DNA of 32,780 bases. Origin: Bacteroidales bacterium. Lineage in GTDB: Bacteria > Bacteroidota > Bacteroidia > Bacteroidales > WCHB1-69. The stretch's first letter is position 1; each line of letters starts with the position of its first letter. A model generated the notes under the pieces. That model saw nothing but the letters and a program-made list of their open reading frames with translations, was not told where the DNA came from and did no database searches. Below are positions 1 to 13,900 of this stretch, in pieces. Where the stretch lies: contig JAISTU010000159.1 of assembly GCA_031272415.1 (NCBI GenBank), forward strand, positions 1-32,780. The letters are read 5' to 3'. The position numbers and the translations under genes were made by a program.

Positions 1-42
1 AGGAGGGTGCAAAAATGCAAAAAAAATCCCTCCTTTTATATT

Positions 43-831
43 TCATATTTCTTTCATATTTTTCAAAAAATTCATTGCTGTTTTATTGAAAAAGAGTGAG
101 TTATCAATATTACATAAATGTCCTGCATTGGGGACGATAGAAAGGAAAGCATTTTTTGAGGGATATTTTTCCAAAAATTGTTTTACTCTCGGCAAAAACA
201 TGTAATCCTCTTCGCCCATTATGTAAAGTGTTGGTATTGATATTTTTAAGGAATAAATATGGCTTAAATAATCCGTAATTTTAGTTGTCAAAGCGAGCCA
301 GCGTGAAAATTCTTTTTGTCCAATTTTTATTGCATTGTCAATGAACATATTACGAGAAAATTGATGTCGTTTTTTTGGCATTAAAATTTTGGAATAGAAT
401 TTATAAATCCACATATACGGCATAAATTTTCGCAAGGGACGCACGATAGTGAGCAAAATTTTGGAACGTAGATTAAACTCTATAATCGTACCTGCCATTA
501 TCATACTTTTTACCCGCTGCGGATATAGTTGTGCAATTTTGCGGATAACAATTGTACCCATTGAACAACCCATGAAATGACATGCTGTAAGTTGCAGATA
601 ATCAATCACTTCCATTACATTGCTAATAATTTCATCATACGAATATTGCCTACTAAAAGGTAGCCTCGCTTTAGATTGTCCGTGTCCGGCAAGGTCTATC
701 AACAAAAGGTTATATTCTGCCGCAAAAACAGCAATTTGTTTGTAAAAAACAGCACTGCTACCGCCCAGTCCGTGTATAAACACCATCCATTGAGTAGTAT
801 TTTTATTTTCAAAAGTCTTGTAAAACAGCAT
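43..831 (-). CDS. alpha/beta hydrolase
   Basis: 262 aa; HGxGG oxyanion motif (FIHGLGGSS), nucleophile elbow GCSMG, C-terminal PNAGHLCNID with catalytic His. 7 bp downstream of ligA on the same strand. Confidence 0.88.
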   Translation of the reverse strand: MLFYKTFENKNTTQWMVFIHGLGGSSAVFYKQIAVFAAEYNLLLIDLAGHGQSKARLPFSRQYSYDEIISNVMEVIDYLQLTACHFMGCSMGTIVIRKIAQLYPQRVKSMIMAGTIIEFNLRSKILLTIVRPLRKFMPYMWIYKFYSKILMPKKRHQFSRNMFIDNAIKIGQKEFSRWLALTTKITDYLSHIYSLKISIPTLYIMGEEDYMFLPRVKQFLEKYPSKNAFLSIVPNAGHLCNIDNSLFFNKTAMNFLKNMKEI

Positions 832-838
832 TTTTAGG

Positions 839-2965
<2,127 letters not shown>

Positions 2966-3037
2966 TCAAAATAAAATCGTTTTTTTTACGTTATAAATGT
3001 TTAAAATATTTATAAGAAAAATACAAAAATCGAAGGA

Positions 3038-4630
3038 ATGAATTATAAAAACAGACAAAAATTAGTATTGTTGGCTTTTCTATTGCCAATAATTTCTTTT
3101 GCACAAACAGTTGATTTTGAGGATTTTAGAGACGAATGCACGACCATTACGATGGGCAAAAAGGCGACACATGACGGCTCTGTACGCACTTCGCACACAG
3201 ACGACAGCCACAGAACTCGCTCTAATATTTTGATAGTGCCGGCAGCAAATCACCCCAAAGAGGCAACCGTTACCATGTATAAACGGCTCTGGTGTGATAC
3301 GACCAAAATGCGTTCCTATCGCAATGATTCTATTGGTGTTATTCCGCAAGTTGAGCATACTTTTGGGTACATCAACACGGCATATCCTTGCATGAACGAA
3401 AAGCAGTTGGCAATTGGAGAATCTACTATCGGCGGACGTAATACTTTGCAATCGGATAATGGTTTAATTGATTGCCAGCGTTTGTGCGGATTGTTGTTGC
3501 AACGCTGTTCAACGGCACGACAGGCTATTGCTACCGCCGGCGATTTGCTAAAAAAATATGGCTGGATAGATGCGGGAGAATGCTTAACAATAGCCGACAA
3601 AAATGAAGTTTGGCACTTGGAAATCTATGGTCCCGGCAAAGGCAATAAAGGTGCTTTATGGGTGGCGCAAAGAGTGCCTGATGACCATGTTGCAGTCAAT
3701 GCCAATGCGAGTACTATTAGTTTGATAGACACTACTTTACATGATTATTTTATGTATTCTGACAATCTATTTCAATTGGCATTGGACAGCGGTTGGTGGA
3801 AAAAAGGCGAGCCGTTTCGGTTTTGCTATGTATATGCACCACACAGCCGTACCATGTTGGCGTGTCGCCGCAGGGAATGGAGAGTGTTTGATTTGGTAGC
3901 ACCTTCTTTGCACCTTGACCCCAACACGGAATTGTACCCGTTCTCGGTAAAACCTGATAGTTTGGTTTCTATAGAAAAAATGATGAGCATTTTCAGGGAT
4001 TATTACGAAGGAACAGAATATGATATGAGAAAAAATATTACGGTTACAAATGACAGTGGAAAAACGGTTATCTCGCCATTGGCAAATCCTTTTATGACAG
4101 TAGATGAACTCAAACTTCATAAAGTAAATGGGGGCTGGCATCAATATGGTGAACGGGCAATAGCAGTACGTTTTACGATGTATGGAACTGTTTTGCAGTG
4201 TCGGAATTGGTTACCTGATGAAATTGGCGGTGTGGCTTGGATTGCGTTGGACAATGTAGCCTCTTCGGTTTATGTGCCGATTTATTGTTCTGTTACCGAT
4301 TTGCCAACTACTTATAAAACTTGTGGCAGACAAACAGGATTTAGCAAAGATGCTGCGTGGTGGGCTTTTAATCGCTTGGGAACTCTTGCCTCCAAACGCT
4401 GGGGTAGTATGCGACATGATATTGATAGTACATGGCAACCCTTTCAAAATGAGATGTTTACAGAACAGCCTGTGATTGAGAAAAAAGCATTGGACGTTTA
4501 TAATGCCAAAAATCCTACCAAAACAATAAAAATTTTGACCGATTATACAAATCTTTATGCTAACAAAGCCGTACAAAAGGCATGGGATTTGGGCGACCAA
4601 ATTTGGACAAAATATGACGGAATGTGGTAA
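3038..4630 (+). CDS. C69-family (U34) dipeptidase, secreted
   Basis: 530 aa with N-terminal signal peptide (LVLLAFLLPIISFAQ); DECTTITMGKKATHDGS resembles the C69/PepD-type N-terminal Cys nucleophile motif; ESTIGGR and AWWAFNRLGTLASKRWGSM fit the family. Confidence 0.85.
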   Translation: MNYKNRQKLVLLAFLLPIISFAQTVDFEDFRDECTTITMGKKATHDGSVRTSHTDDSHRTRSNILIVPAANHPKEATVTMYKRLWCDTTKMRSYRNDSIGVIPQVEHTFGYINTAYPCMNEKQLAIGESTIGGRNTLQSDNGLIDCQRLCGLLLQRCSTARQAIATAGDLLKKYGWIDAGECLTIADKNEVWHLEIYGPGKGNKGALWVAQRVPDDHVAVNANASTISLIDTTLHDYFMYSDNLFQLALDSGWWKKGEPFRFCYVYAPHSRTMLACRRREWRVFDLVAPSLHLDPNTELYPFSVKPDSLVSIEKMMSIFRDYYEGTEYDMRKNITVTNDSGKTVISPLANPFMTVDELKLHKVNGGWHQYGERAIAVRFTMYGTVLQCRNWLPDEIGGVAWIALDNVASSVYVPIYCSVTDLPTTYKTCGRQTGFSKDAAWWAFNRLGTLASKRWGSMRHDIDSTWQPFQNEMFTEQPVIEKKALDVYNAKNPTKTIKILTDYTNLYANKAVQKAWDLGDQIWTKYDGMW

Positions 4631-4761
4631 AAAATGTGCAAAAAGTAAAAAAAAGGTCTATTTATGCAAAAAATAAACTGTCATTTTCGGCATTGGGTTT
4701 TAATTGTTTTCAATTTATTTTTAATTTACACAAGTAACGCACACAAAACAGTGATTTAGAG

Positions 4762-5565
4762 ATGAAAAAAGATAGAAAAATAGGGATTTGTCTCAGCGGA
4801 GGCGGTGCTTTGGGATATGCACATATTGGTGCTTTACAGGCATTGGAAGAGGCTGGTATTGAGGTCAATTACGTTTCCGGCACCAGCATGGGGGCTATCG
4901 TTGGAGTGTTGTATGCAGCAGGTTATTCGCCCAAAGAAATTTTTGAATTGATAGAAAAAGAAAAAGTATATAAAACCATCAATTTGTTGGATTTAAGAGG
5001 CGATGACAAAACAGGATTTTCTAAACATACCAAATTGCGAAAAGTATTGGATAAATATCTCGCTTTCAATGAGTTTGACAGTTTAAAGAAACATTTTTTT
5101 GTTTGCTGTACGGATATTCGCAATGGTATTGCTCGCATTTTTGATTCTGGTAGCCACTTAAAAGAATATGTAATCGCTTCTGCATCAATACCTTGTATAT
5201 ATGAGTCTGTAATGATTGACGGTGTAGAATATTTGGACGGCGGCATTGTCAATAATTTTCCTATTGAGCCATTGATAGAGCAACAATGTGATGTCATTTT
5301 TGGGGTTAGTGTTGTGCATTTTACTCCTTATACCGAAGAGGTAGGCAGGTTAAATTTGTTGCCGTTGGTCTATGCACTCATGGATGAAAATATCAACAAA
5401 GAGCGACATCAACTTTGCCACCATTTTATTGCTGTTGAAGGTATGAATACTATTGATAATCACATCTTTTCATTCAAAAATTATCAATATATTTATCAAT
5501 GTGGCTACCAAAGCATGAAAAAATATTTGTCTCAAAACGCAAAGCAGTTGAGAATTGAAAATTGA
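4762..5565 (+). CDS. patatin-like phospholipase
   Basis: Oxyanion loop SGGGALGYAHIG, nucleophile GTSMG, catalytic Asp in YLDGGIVNNFPIEPL. Confidence 0.93.
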   Translation: MKKDRKIGICLSGGGALGYAHIGALQALEEAGIEVNYVSGTSMGAIVGVLYAAGYSPKEIFELIEKEKVYKTINLLDLRGDDKTGFSKHTKLRKVLDKYLAFNEFDSLKKHFFVCCTDIRNGIARIFDSGSHLKEYVIASASIPCIYESVMIDGVEYLDGGIVNNFPIEPLIEQQCDVIFGVSVVHFTPYTEEVGRLNLLPLVYALMDENINKERHQLCHHFIAVEGMNTIDNHIFSFKNYQYIYQCGYQSMKKYLSQNAKQLRIEN

Positions 5566-5685
5566 AAATTGAGAGTTGTTGTAGGGGAAAGGCAAAGAAA
5601 GTGTAATGTGTAGAGTGTAGATTTTTTTTTGCATTTTGGGATAAATTTGTTCTAAAAATTGAAAAAAAACTTTCAACTTCCTTTT

Positions 5686-5729
5686 CAGCCCTGTACCTTT
5701 TGTCCTTGTACCCTTTTCGGGCAGGGCTG
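5686..5729. repeat. Intergenic inverted repeat CAGCCCTG...CAGGGCTG downstream of recG and the patatin gene
   Basis: Perfect 8-bp arms 5686-5693 and 5722-5729 with an internal CCC/GGG stem. It lies between convergent genes so could act in 3'-end formation, but no T-tract directly follows the stem. Confidence 0.45.
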
Positions 5730-5755
5730 CCGTTTCTATATTTTTTAATTGAAAT

Positions 5756-7870
5756 TTATCCTATTTTATAGTAAGTCTTTGATTTAAAGAGTTTTATAAG
5801 ATATTTTTTGAGCAGTGCATGTTGGGGGAGAGAGAGTTCGGGGTCTTGGGCGAGGATAGAGGCGGCTTGTTTGTAGGCAATATCAATGATAGAGGCATCT
5901 TTTTCGTTGGCAATATCCAATAGTTTAAAATTCAAAGCCCCGCTTTGTTTGATACCTGCGATGTCGCCGGGACCTCTTAATTGCAGGTCTTTGTTAGCAA
6001 TTTCAAAGCCATCGGTGGTGTTTATCATGGCTTTTATTCTTTTTTTGGATACATCGGTCAATTTGACGCCCGTAACAAGCAGACAATAAGACTGTTCTGC
6101 ACCGCGACCGACCCGCCCCCGCAACTGATGCAATTGCGATAACCCAAATCTTTCCGCATTTTCAATCACCATTACGCTCGCATTGGGAACATCTACCCCC
6201 ACTTCGATGACCGTTGTTGCCAACATAATTTGCGTTTGACCACTTACAAAAGCCTGCATTTGTTGTTCTTTTTCGTCTGTCGGCAACTGACCATGCACGC
6301 ACGAAATATGATATTGAGGCTCCGGAAAATCTATCTTAAACGCCTCATAACCCTCCATTAAATTGCGAAAATCCATTGTTTCTGACTCTTTTATGAGCGG
6401 AAAAACAACATAAATTTGCCTCCCTTTGGCAATTTCAGATTTCAAAAAATGGGTCAATTGTTGCCGATGATTTTGATATAAATGCTTGGTTATAATTTGT
6501 TTACGTCCTGCCGGCAGTTCATCAATTTTAGACACTTCCAAATCGCCATAAACAGTCATTGACAAAGTGCGCGGAATCGGCGTTGCAGTCATTATCAAAA
6601 CATGTGGCGGAATAATATTTTTTCGCCATAATTTAGCCCTTTGCTCTACTCCAAATCGATGTTGTTCATCAATCACTACAAATCCCAAACGATTAAAAAC
6701 AACGCTGTTTTCTACTAATGCATGAGTTCCTATAAGTATCTGAATTTCACCGTTTTCAATAGCAGGCAGTATCAATTTTCTGTCTTTCTTTTTGGTTGAA
6801 CCGGTCAATAATTCAACTTTAACGGGCATATTTTGCAACACTTTTGTAATACTTTTGTAATGCTGCATTGCCAAAATTTCGGTAGGAGCCATTAAGCAAG
6901 TTTGGTAGCCGTTGCCGATTGCCAACAACATCAACATTACTGCTGTAATGGTTTTTCCGCTGCCGACGTCCCCCTGCAAAAGTCGGTTCATTTGTTTGCC
7001 GGACTTAAAATCAGCCCAAATTTCTTTAATCACCCGCTCTTGTGCTTTTGTGAGCGAAAAAGGCAAATGATGATAATAAAATTCATTGAAAAGACTGCCT
7101 ACTTTGGGGAAAATGTAGCCGTTGCTTTGTTCTTTGTGCATCCTTTTTAATCGCAACATAAACAATTGCATAAAAAATACCTCCTCAAATTTGAGGCGAT
7201 ATTGGGCTTTTTCATTTAACTCCATATTTTGCGGAAAATGAATGTTTATCAGTGCATTACGTCTATCCATTAAATGCAATTGTTGAAGTACGGAAGTCGG
7301 CAAATTTTCAAGTATTTGTTGATGAACTTCTGACAAAACTTGATAACATAATTTGCTGATATTGAGGCTGTCTAATCCACTTTTTTTGGCTTTTTCGGAA
7401 GTAATATAGCAAGGCAAAAAGGGGATATTATCTTTTTGTGTGTCATCATTTTCTATTCGCATTTCAGGATGCGAGATATTGATGGTATGATTAAAAGCTG
7501 TTGGTCTTCCGAACACAATGTAAATCACATCTTTACGCAAATAATCCGACCAATATTTGAGACTTTTAAACCAAACCAATTCTATTTCGGAAATTCCGTC
7601 TGAAAATAGGGCAATTAACCTACTTTTAGCCCCTTCTCCCACTATTTTTGCGTCAACAATATGCCCTCTGATTTGAATGTCTGTATTGAGCATTTGAGCG
7701 GCTTGCAGGCAAGAGTAAAACTTCGATTTATCCACATGTTTAAACGGATAATAGGTCAAAAAATCGGCGTAAGTGCTGATACCAAATTCTTTTTCGAGTA
7801 TATCCGCCTTTCTGGAACCTACTCCTTTGAGAAATTTTACCGAAGTACTAAAAACAGAATTATTTTGCAT
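5756..7870 (-). CDS. recG: ATP-dependent DNA helicase RecG
   Basis: 704 aa; Walker A LLQGDVGSGKT, DEQHRFGVEQR, TATPIPRTL, QLRGRVGRG. Confidence 0.97.
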   Translation of the reverse strand: MQNNSVFSTSVKFLKGVGSRKADILEKEFGISTYADFLTYYPFKHVDKSKFYSCLQAAQMLNTDIQIRGHIVDAKIVGEGAKSRLIALFSDGISEIELVWFKSLKYWSDYLRKDVIYIVFGRPTAFNHTINISHPEMRIENDDTQKDNIPFLPCYITSEKAKKSGLDSLNISKLCYQVLSEVHQQILENLPTSVLQQLHLMDRRNALINIHFPQNMELNEKAQYRLKFEEVFFMQLFMLRLKRMHKEQSNGYIFPKVGSLFNEFYYHHLPFSLTKAQERVIKEIWADFKSGKQMNRLLQGDVGSGKTITAVMLMLLAIGNGYQTCLMAPTEILAMQHYKSITKVLQNMPVKVELLTGSTKKKDRKLILPAIENGEIQILIGTHALVENSVVFNRLGFVVIDEQHRFGVEQRAKLWRKNIIPPHVLIMTATPIPRTLSMTVYGDLEVSKIDELPAGRKQIITKHLYQNHRQQLTHFLKSEIAKGRQIYVVFPLIKESETMDFRNLMEGYEAFKIDFPEPQYHISCVHGQLPTDEKEQQMQAFVSGQTQIMLATTVIEVGVDVPNASVMVIENAERFGLSQLHQLRGRVGRGAEQSYCLLVTGVKLTDVSKKRIKAMINTTDGFEIANKDLQLRGPGDIAGIKQSGALNFKLLDIANEKDASIIDIAYKQAASILAQDPELSLPQHALLKKYLIKLFKSKTYYKIG

Positions 7871-7891
7871 AAAAAAGTGCCGATTTTGGCT

Positions 7892-8896
7892 TTATTTTAT
7901 CAGATTGAGGATTTTTTTCATTTCGGCTTTAAGGGGTGCATTTTCATACAAAATTCGGTACACCATTTCGGCAATAGGAATATAAATTTGGTGTTTAGCA
8001 TTGATTTGATGAATACATTTTGCTGCATAATAACCCTCTGCGACCATTTTCATTTCCAATTGAACAGCATTGACCGAATAGCCTCTGCCAATCATCATGC
8101 CAAAAGTACGATTGCGACTGTATTGCGAATAAGATGTTACCAAAAAGTCGCCAGCATAAGGTGAAGTACAAAAATTTCTCTTCTCTAATGGGGCTATTGT
8201 ATTGACAAAATTACACATTTCTCCTACACAATTGGCGTTCAATGAGGCTAATAAATTGTCGCCAAAATCAGCCCCCCTAAATATGCCTCCTGCTAATGCA
8301 TAAATATTTTTCAACACAACTGCATACTCAAGTCCTTCTATATCAGGAGATTGTGATATTTTTACATAATTACAAGCGAACATTTTTTGCACATTTTCCG
8401 CCAAATAAGGATTGGCAGAGCCGGCAGTCAAATAGGTTAATTTTTCATCTGCAATTTCTTCTGCGTGCGAGGGACCACTGACAACACATAAATAATCATC
8501 TTTTATTGAGAAAGTATCTGACATATAGGCACTTACGGTCTGCATAGTTTCAGGAACTATCCCTTTGATGGCGGAGACGATATTTTTGCCTTTTAAGTCC
8601 TTTTTATCCAATGTAGAGAGCGTTTTGTGCAAATAAACCGAAGGCGTAACCAATACAACTGTATCTGCCGCCGCAATAATGGCTTTCAATCGGGTAGAGA
8701 TATGAATTTTACGCGGATTGAACTCTACTGAACTCAAATACAGTGCATTATGTCCATATTCTTTTAAACTTTCAACAATTTCAGGCTCTCGCACCCACCA
8801 ATATACATTTAATTGATTGTCATACAATATTTTAACAATGGCTGTTGCCCAACTGCCTCCTCCTATAACTGCTATTTTTTCTTTGTTCTGATACAT
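7892..8896 (-). CDS. gpsA: NAD(P)H-dependent glycerol-3-phosphate dehydrogenase
   Basis: GGGSWATAIVKIL Rossmann motif, SGPSHAEEI, LKNIYALAGG. ORF open to 8929; MYQNKEKIAVIGGG (ATG 8894-8896) is the likely start. Confidence 0.93.
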   Translation of the reverse strand: MYQNKEKIAVIGGGSWATAIVKILYDNQLNVYWWVREPEIVESLKEYGHNALYLSSVEFNPRKIHISTRLKAIIAAADTVVLVTPSVYLHKTLSTLDKKDLKGKNIVSAIKGIVPETMQTVSAYMSDTFSIKDDYLCVVSGPSHAEEIADEKLTYLTAGSANPYLAENVQKMFACNYVKISQSPDIEGLEYAVVLKNIYALAGGIFRGADFGDNLLASLNANCVGEMCNFVNTIAPLEKRNFCTSPYAGDFLVTSYSQYSRNRTFGMMIGRGYSVNAVQLEMKMVAEGYYAAKCIHQINAKHQIYIPIAEMVYRILYENAPLKAEMKKILNLIK

Positions 8897-8925
8897 AAAT
8901 TTTATTTTTTTTAACTTGCTGATTA

Positions 8926-10557
8926 TCAAAGATTTATAATTGTTTTACTTTTGGGATATTTTACTTTGTAACTCAACCTTACTTTTTGGGTTTTATTGGC
9001 AGGAATATTGAGTTTCCACGTTAAAATTCCCAAATCTTTATTCTCTTCTGCGGCAGTTTTTTCTAACAAAGTAACTTCAATTTCGCTGTCTCCGCTGATC
9101 GGGTATTGATCTTTGAGTATCAATGAAATACTATCTGATTTATTGTTGCGAACCGATATATCATAAGTAAAAGTTTGCTCTTTGTTGGACGCCAAAAATT
9201 TAACATCAGATTTATCGGTAATTTTTTCCCTTTTGATAACAATGGCGGGGTCTTTTCCCATGCTAACCGACAGCGTATCAGTGGTTTGCTCTGCTGTAAG
9301 TTGAGTTTTGCCGTTATAAATACCTTCCAAAATAATATTTGCCTCACCGTTGAGAATATTGTATTGCGAATAATTGGCAATTTCTGCCGTCAAATAAACC
9401 GACTTATCCAACTTTGGAACAGAATAATATTGATAAGACACCGGAATTTTCGCCTCTTTGAGCGTTACCGCATGTGCTTTATTGTTCGATGCAATATCAT
9501 AAGGAACTGAAATGTCATAACTTACATTTAATTGATTTTGAACAACTTCCGTATAATCTGCAACACCACTTTGTTTAGACATTGACGGCTGTGCTGTTTC
9601 TGCTGCTCTCGTTTCCATGGTAGCGGATTTTGCCGAAGAAACCATTACATTGCTTGCTGTATTGTTGGAATACACCGTAATTGGTCTTCCAAAATTGATA
9701 AGCCACGTTTTTAAAACAGGTATTCTATTGCTGACAGACGGATTTCCGCTTGATAATGAGAGTTTTACGGACTTCCAATCTATCCCTGTCTGCTGATAAA
9801 TTTGGGCTTTATATACCAAAACTGCCGGCTGCGAAATATTTTCCACTTTAAAATCGTAACAAGGCACCCAGTTCGCATTGGGAGCAATATAATGAATATC
9901 CAAATTAACTTTCGCCGCTGTGCTACTCATCAATTGCAACAACAAAGTGCCTTTGGATATTTTTTTATTGTCTTGTGAATTAAGACTGATTTTTGTGTTT
10001 AATGTGTTGAGTATCAATTGCTTTTTATTTTTTTGATTGGTCAAATTATCAATATTGTTTTGCAATTCCAATCTTTTTGTTCGGTAAAAGGTGAGCATTT
10101 TTTCAATTTCAGCCGTATTAAAACCCTGTTGAGAAGTGTATGTTTGGTTATTTTTATCCAAAAATTCCAAAGATTTTTTATCGGTAGTGATTTGATTTTC
10201 CAACTTTTGGATGTCAGATTTTATAATTTCGATGCTATCTTTTACTTTTTTTATTTCGGATGTTTCATCAATAGTCTCATATTCCGACAGATATGAACTT
10301 GTAAAATGAGCCGAAAGTACTGTTACAGAACTGGGGGCTGCCACTCGGATGGTGTTTTCATCCAAATTGTCTGCCACATTCCTTACCACCACTTCACTAA
10401 CACCCACAGGCAAAGTGAGCGATACAACTTGCGTCAATTCGGCACCACTAAAATACACCGCTGCCGACTGCACTTTGGCGGTCGTAAAAATAGGCTTTTG
10501 CGAATATGCCGCAAAATAAACTCCAAATATCAAAAAAAATAATGTCTTTAATTTCAT
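8926..10557 (-). CDS. Mucoidy inhibitor MuiA-family / DUF4139 protein, secreted
   Basis: 543 aa with signal peptide; N-terminal AAVYFSGAELTQVVSLTLPVG (DUF4140-like), coiled coil, then DIHYIAPNANWVPCYDFKV and the C-terminal DUF4139-like region. Confidence 0.88.
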   Translation of the reverse strand: MKLKTLFFLIFGVYFAAYSQKPIFTTAKVQSAAVYFSGAELTQVVSLTLPVGVSEVVVRNVADNLDENTIRVAAPSSVTVLSAHFTSSYLSEYETIDETSEIKKVKDSIEIIKSDIQKLENQITTDKKSLEFLDKNNQTYTSQQGFNTAEIEKMLTFYRTKRLELQNNIDNLTNQKNKKQLILNTLNTKISLNSQDNKKISKGTLLLQLMSSTAAKVNLDIHYIAPNANWVPCYDFKVENISQPAVLVYKAQIYQQTGIDWKSVKLSLSSGNPSVSNRIPVLKTWLINFGRPITVYSNNTASNVMVSSAKSATMETRAAETAQPSMSKQSGVADYTEVVQNQLNVSYDISVPYDIASNNKAHAVTLKEAKIPVSYQYYSVPKLDKSVYLTAEIANYSQYNILNGEANIILEGIYNGKTQLTAEQTTDTLSVSMGKDPAIVIKREKITDKSDVKFLASNKEQTFTYDISVRNNKSDSISLILKDQYPISGDSEIEVTLLEKTAAEENKDLGILTWKLNIPANKTQKVRLSYKVKYPKSKTIINL

Positions 10558-10737
10558 TTTTTATTAAAAATTATGTAAAATCAACAATAATAACGCAAAA
10601 AAAATCAAAATATTGTGTATCAATTTCTTTTTTTTTTGTATATAATTGATTTTCAATCTAATATATCTATCGAATAAAAAAAATCAAAAAAAAATCAATT
10701 TGCAGGCAACGAAAGGGCATTTTTTTTATCACATAAA

Positions 10738-10829
10738 TATAAGACGTCTTTTTATGAAAGTTGAAATTTGAAAGTTGAAAGTTTTTTATCTTTTAGAGAC
10801 AACTTTTTTGCAAAAAACAGCGTCTTATA
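10738..10829. repeat. Intergenic 9-bp inverted repeat pair TATAAGACG...CGTCTTATA
   Basis: Perfect arms at 10738-10746 and 10821-10829; the interior has a (gttgaaattt/gaaagttgaaag) simple repeat. Confidence 0.5.
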
Positions 10830-10865
10830 GAAAAGTAATTTTTTTATATAATTCAAAAAAAGATG

Positions 10866-10873
10866 TAACTTTG
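10866..10873 (+). promoter_or_regulatory. Candidate Bacteroidota -7 element TAACTTTG
   Basis: Matches TAnnTTTG, 39 bp upstream of the ATG at 10912. Confidence 0.5.
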
Positions 10874-10911
10874 TAAAATAAAGAACACATTTCAAAAAAA
10901 AGTTGAATATT

Positions 10912-13900
10912 ATGCGGTTTAACAGTTGGATTTATCGGATTTTGGGGATTTTGATACTCATTTTGGCGACAGTTGCGGGGAAAGGGCAAGTTGCTTCTTT
11001 CAATTTTTCGCAGCCCAATGGTGCTTGTGCACCTTCAATGGTGAACTTTACAAACACAAGTTCAGCCAATTATACGAGTATCAGTTGGAATTTTGGGGAT
11101 TTTTCAAGTCCAAGCAATGCACTCGATCCCTCACATCCTTACTCCAATCCGGGTGTGTATGTGGTTACGCTGACTATGACCTATCCTAACGGCACGCGAA
11201 CTGCCATCGACACCGTCCGCGTTTATCAAAAGCCTGATTTTGACTTCTCCAAACTCAATGACAGTATTTGCTCCGGCAATAGTATCAGTTTTACGTCTTC
11301 GGTCATTTATCCGCCTTCTTTGTCGGAAGTGGCTTCTTATTTGTGGAATTTTGGCGATGGATTGTCGGATTCGATTTCCCCCGTTTCGCACATTTACGGC
11401 AAGGATACTATTGATAGACATTACACTGTTTCTCTGACAGTTACGGATATTCACGGCTGCTCTGATATTGTTACAAAAAATAATTATCTGACTTTGTGGG
11501 CGACGCCGAAAGTGGATTTTACGGCGGATAAAACGGCATTTTGTCAGCCCCCTATTCCAACGGTGGAAGCAGTGCATTTTACGAATTTAACAAGTGCCGT
11601 CAATGCTAATTCGTACCTTTGGAATTTTGGGGACGGCAGTGCGATTGATGCCACAAAAAATCCAACTCACACTTATTCTGCCCCCACGAATGCAAAATAT
11701 TCCGTCAAATTGGTCGCCACCTCCCCCAAGGGCTGCAAAGATAGTTTGACAAAGAGCAATTACATTGATTTTCACATATTTGAGTCAAGATTTGAAGTTT
11801 CTAATCGCTTCGGTTGCGACTCTTTGGTAACATTTGTAAGGGGCATGAATGGCAGCGGAACAACTTATTTTTGGGATTTTGGAGACGGCGACACCGCCAC
11901 AACTCGCTCCGAATCTTTGCCACATAGATACAAATATCCGGGTGATTATGTAATTACTGTCTATAGCACCTCATTAGAAGGCTGTCAAGATATTGATACT
12001 GTGCATATTAGGGTGTATGATGTTCCTGACGCCACTTTTTACGCCTCCGATACTGCATGGTGCGACCCTTTTCAACCCATAATATTAAAAAACACAACAA
12101 ATTACGGCTATTCTGATGATTTTGGATTAGGCTCTGTCGTTTGGCACATAGGATTGATTGCACCGAACGATACATTATTATTTGGAGATAGTCTAACATT
12201 TGCTTATGGAGATAAATTCTACGATGCATACACAATAAGTTTATCTGTTACTACCCCTTATGGGTGCGTTTTAGTTCCTAATTCTCATAGTGTAAGTATA
12301 TATTCATTTAAGATACAGGATGAAATGTATGAAGAAGTTGTTGTCCCCGATCATTGTCATCCTAACGGTTGGGCAGAATACGTTTTTCCCAACTTTTTAT
12401 CTACATCAAATTTCACCAAAGCAATTATATATTGGCAGTATCCGGACACCACTATTTTTGATACCGTTCCGCTAAATGGGAACGTAGAAAAAGATATAGA
12501 TGGGATATATACTTTAAAAAGAGAGTTGTTCTCAAACCTTACTTTTTCGTATCTTTATCCTGATACAGGAGTCTATGAAATGCGATTTCATCTTGAAAAT
12601 GAAGACGGTTGCGAAAAAGATTATATACATCCGGTGCCTATTGGCTTGCATCCTTTGGGTACTTTTGATTATGAATATACAGAAAATTGCTACAGCGTAG
12701 GGGGGATGTGGGTCACGGGGCGGGACTCCTTAATGATGGATAGCAGTTTGGCAGCGCCCGATAGTGTCAAAACCACAAGTTGGAAATGGCTTGAATTTAC
12801 AGACCAAGCCATTTCCAACAATAATCCTTGCTTTGTAAGACCTTTTGCAGTAGGTTATTATGGTGTAAAAATGATACCCTATCATAATTTATGTCCGGGG
12901 GATACAGTATGTATAGATTCTGTTGGTTATATTTGTCCGCCAATTGCTGCACTCACATATCCTCCTGCTTTTGACCCTCCTGGATCTATTTTTTGTGATA
13001 CCTCTAAATTTACTTTTGAGAGTCAATCTGTGCAAGCCACGCGTGAGTGGTGGTGGTATGGCGACACATCTTTTTGGTACGGCGGTAGCAATTCAGGCTG
13101 GATACACCCCGATAGCAATCCTACATTTGATTATATGCCACATGCTTTGAATTATTTGTATGAATCTGAAGGATTTGTAATTACCAATTTAATAGCCGTC
13201 AATGATGATACCAATAGAAACAGCCCTACTTATAATCCTTGCGGTTATTGTGAAGATACCAATCGCGTTTCATTTGTTATTTCAATTGAGGACACCATAG
13301 TACATCCAACTACAGAGTCGCTATATTGCCAAAATGCAAGTGTTTTATTTTATGATTCAAGCAGATGCACAGATAAAATAATATATTGGGGAATATATGC
13401 TGATGGACTTACAAATACCGGTCCTTTTGATTCATGGAATAATGAATTTTCGACTGTCAATAAAGTTACGGCTGCAGGTGGCGTTATAAGTGGATATATA
13501 TGGGATGAAAGTTTTTGGGGGTGCAAAAGGTATCATCCTTTTTCCATTTATGTTTATCCTCAATCTACGCCGCGTTTTCGCTCCAGTTATGACAGCCTTA
13601 ATTACCATTATAGAACAGATACCATTTGTGCCAATAACCCTGATACGCTATATTTTATAGACAGTTCTTATACTGCTTATCCATTTGATACTCTTGATAT
13701 TATAAGTTACAGGTGGTGGGTTTTTGCCGATACATTAACGGTGATAGATACAATGTGTGGCAAAAATTTAACTTTGATAGATACTTTTGCGGGCATTCAC
13801 AATGTCAGATTAACGATTGTCAATGAGGCAGGGTGCGAATCTTACGTTGATGGTTCCAGTTATATCGTTTCTACAAAGGTATTTCCGTCCTTTGTGAGCG

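Noticed and set aside
3080-4600. Antisense ORFs 3080..3451, 3316..3600, 3767..4144 and 4211..4600 opposite the C69 peptidase
   Set aside because: Shadow ORFs of a well-supported gene; no recognisable motifs.
7661-8164. 167-aa + strand ORF spanning the recG/gpsA junction
   Set aside because: Overlaps two well-supported - strand genes; no domain signature.
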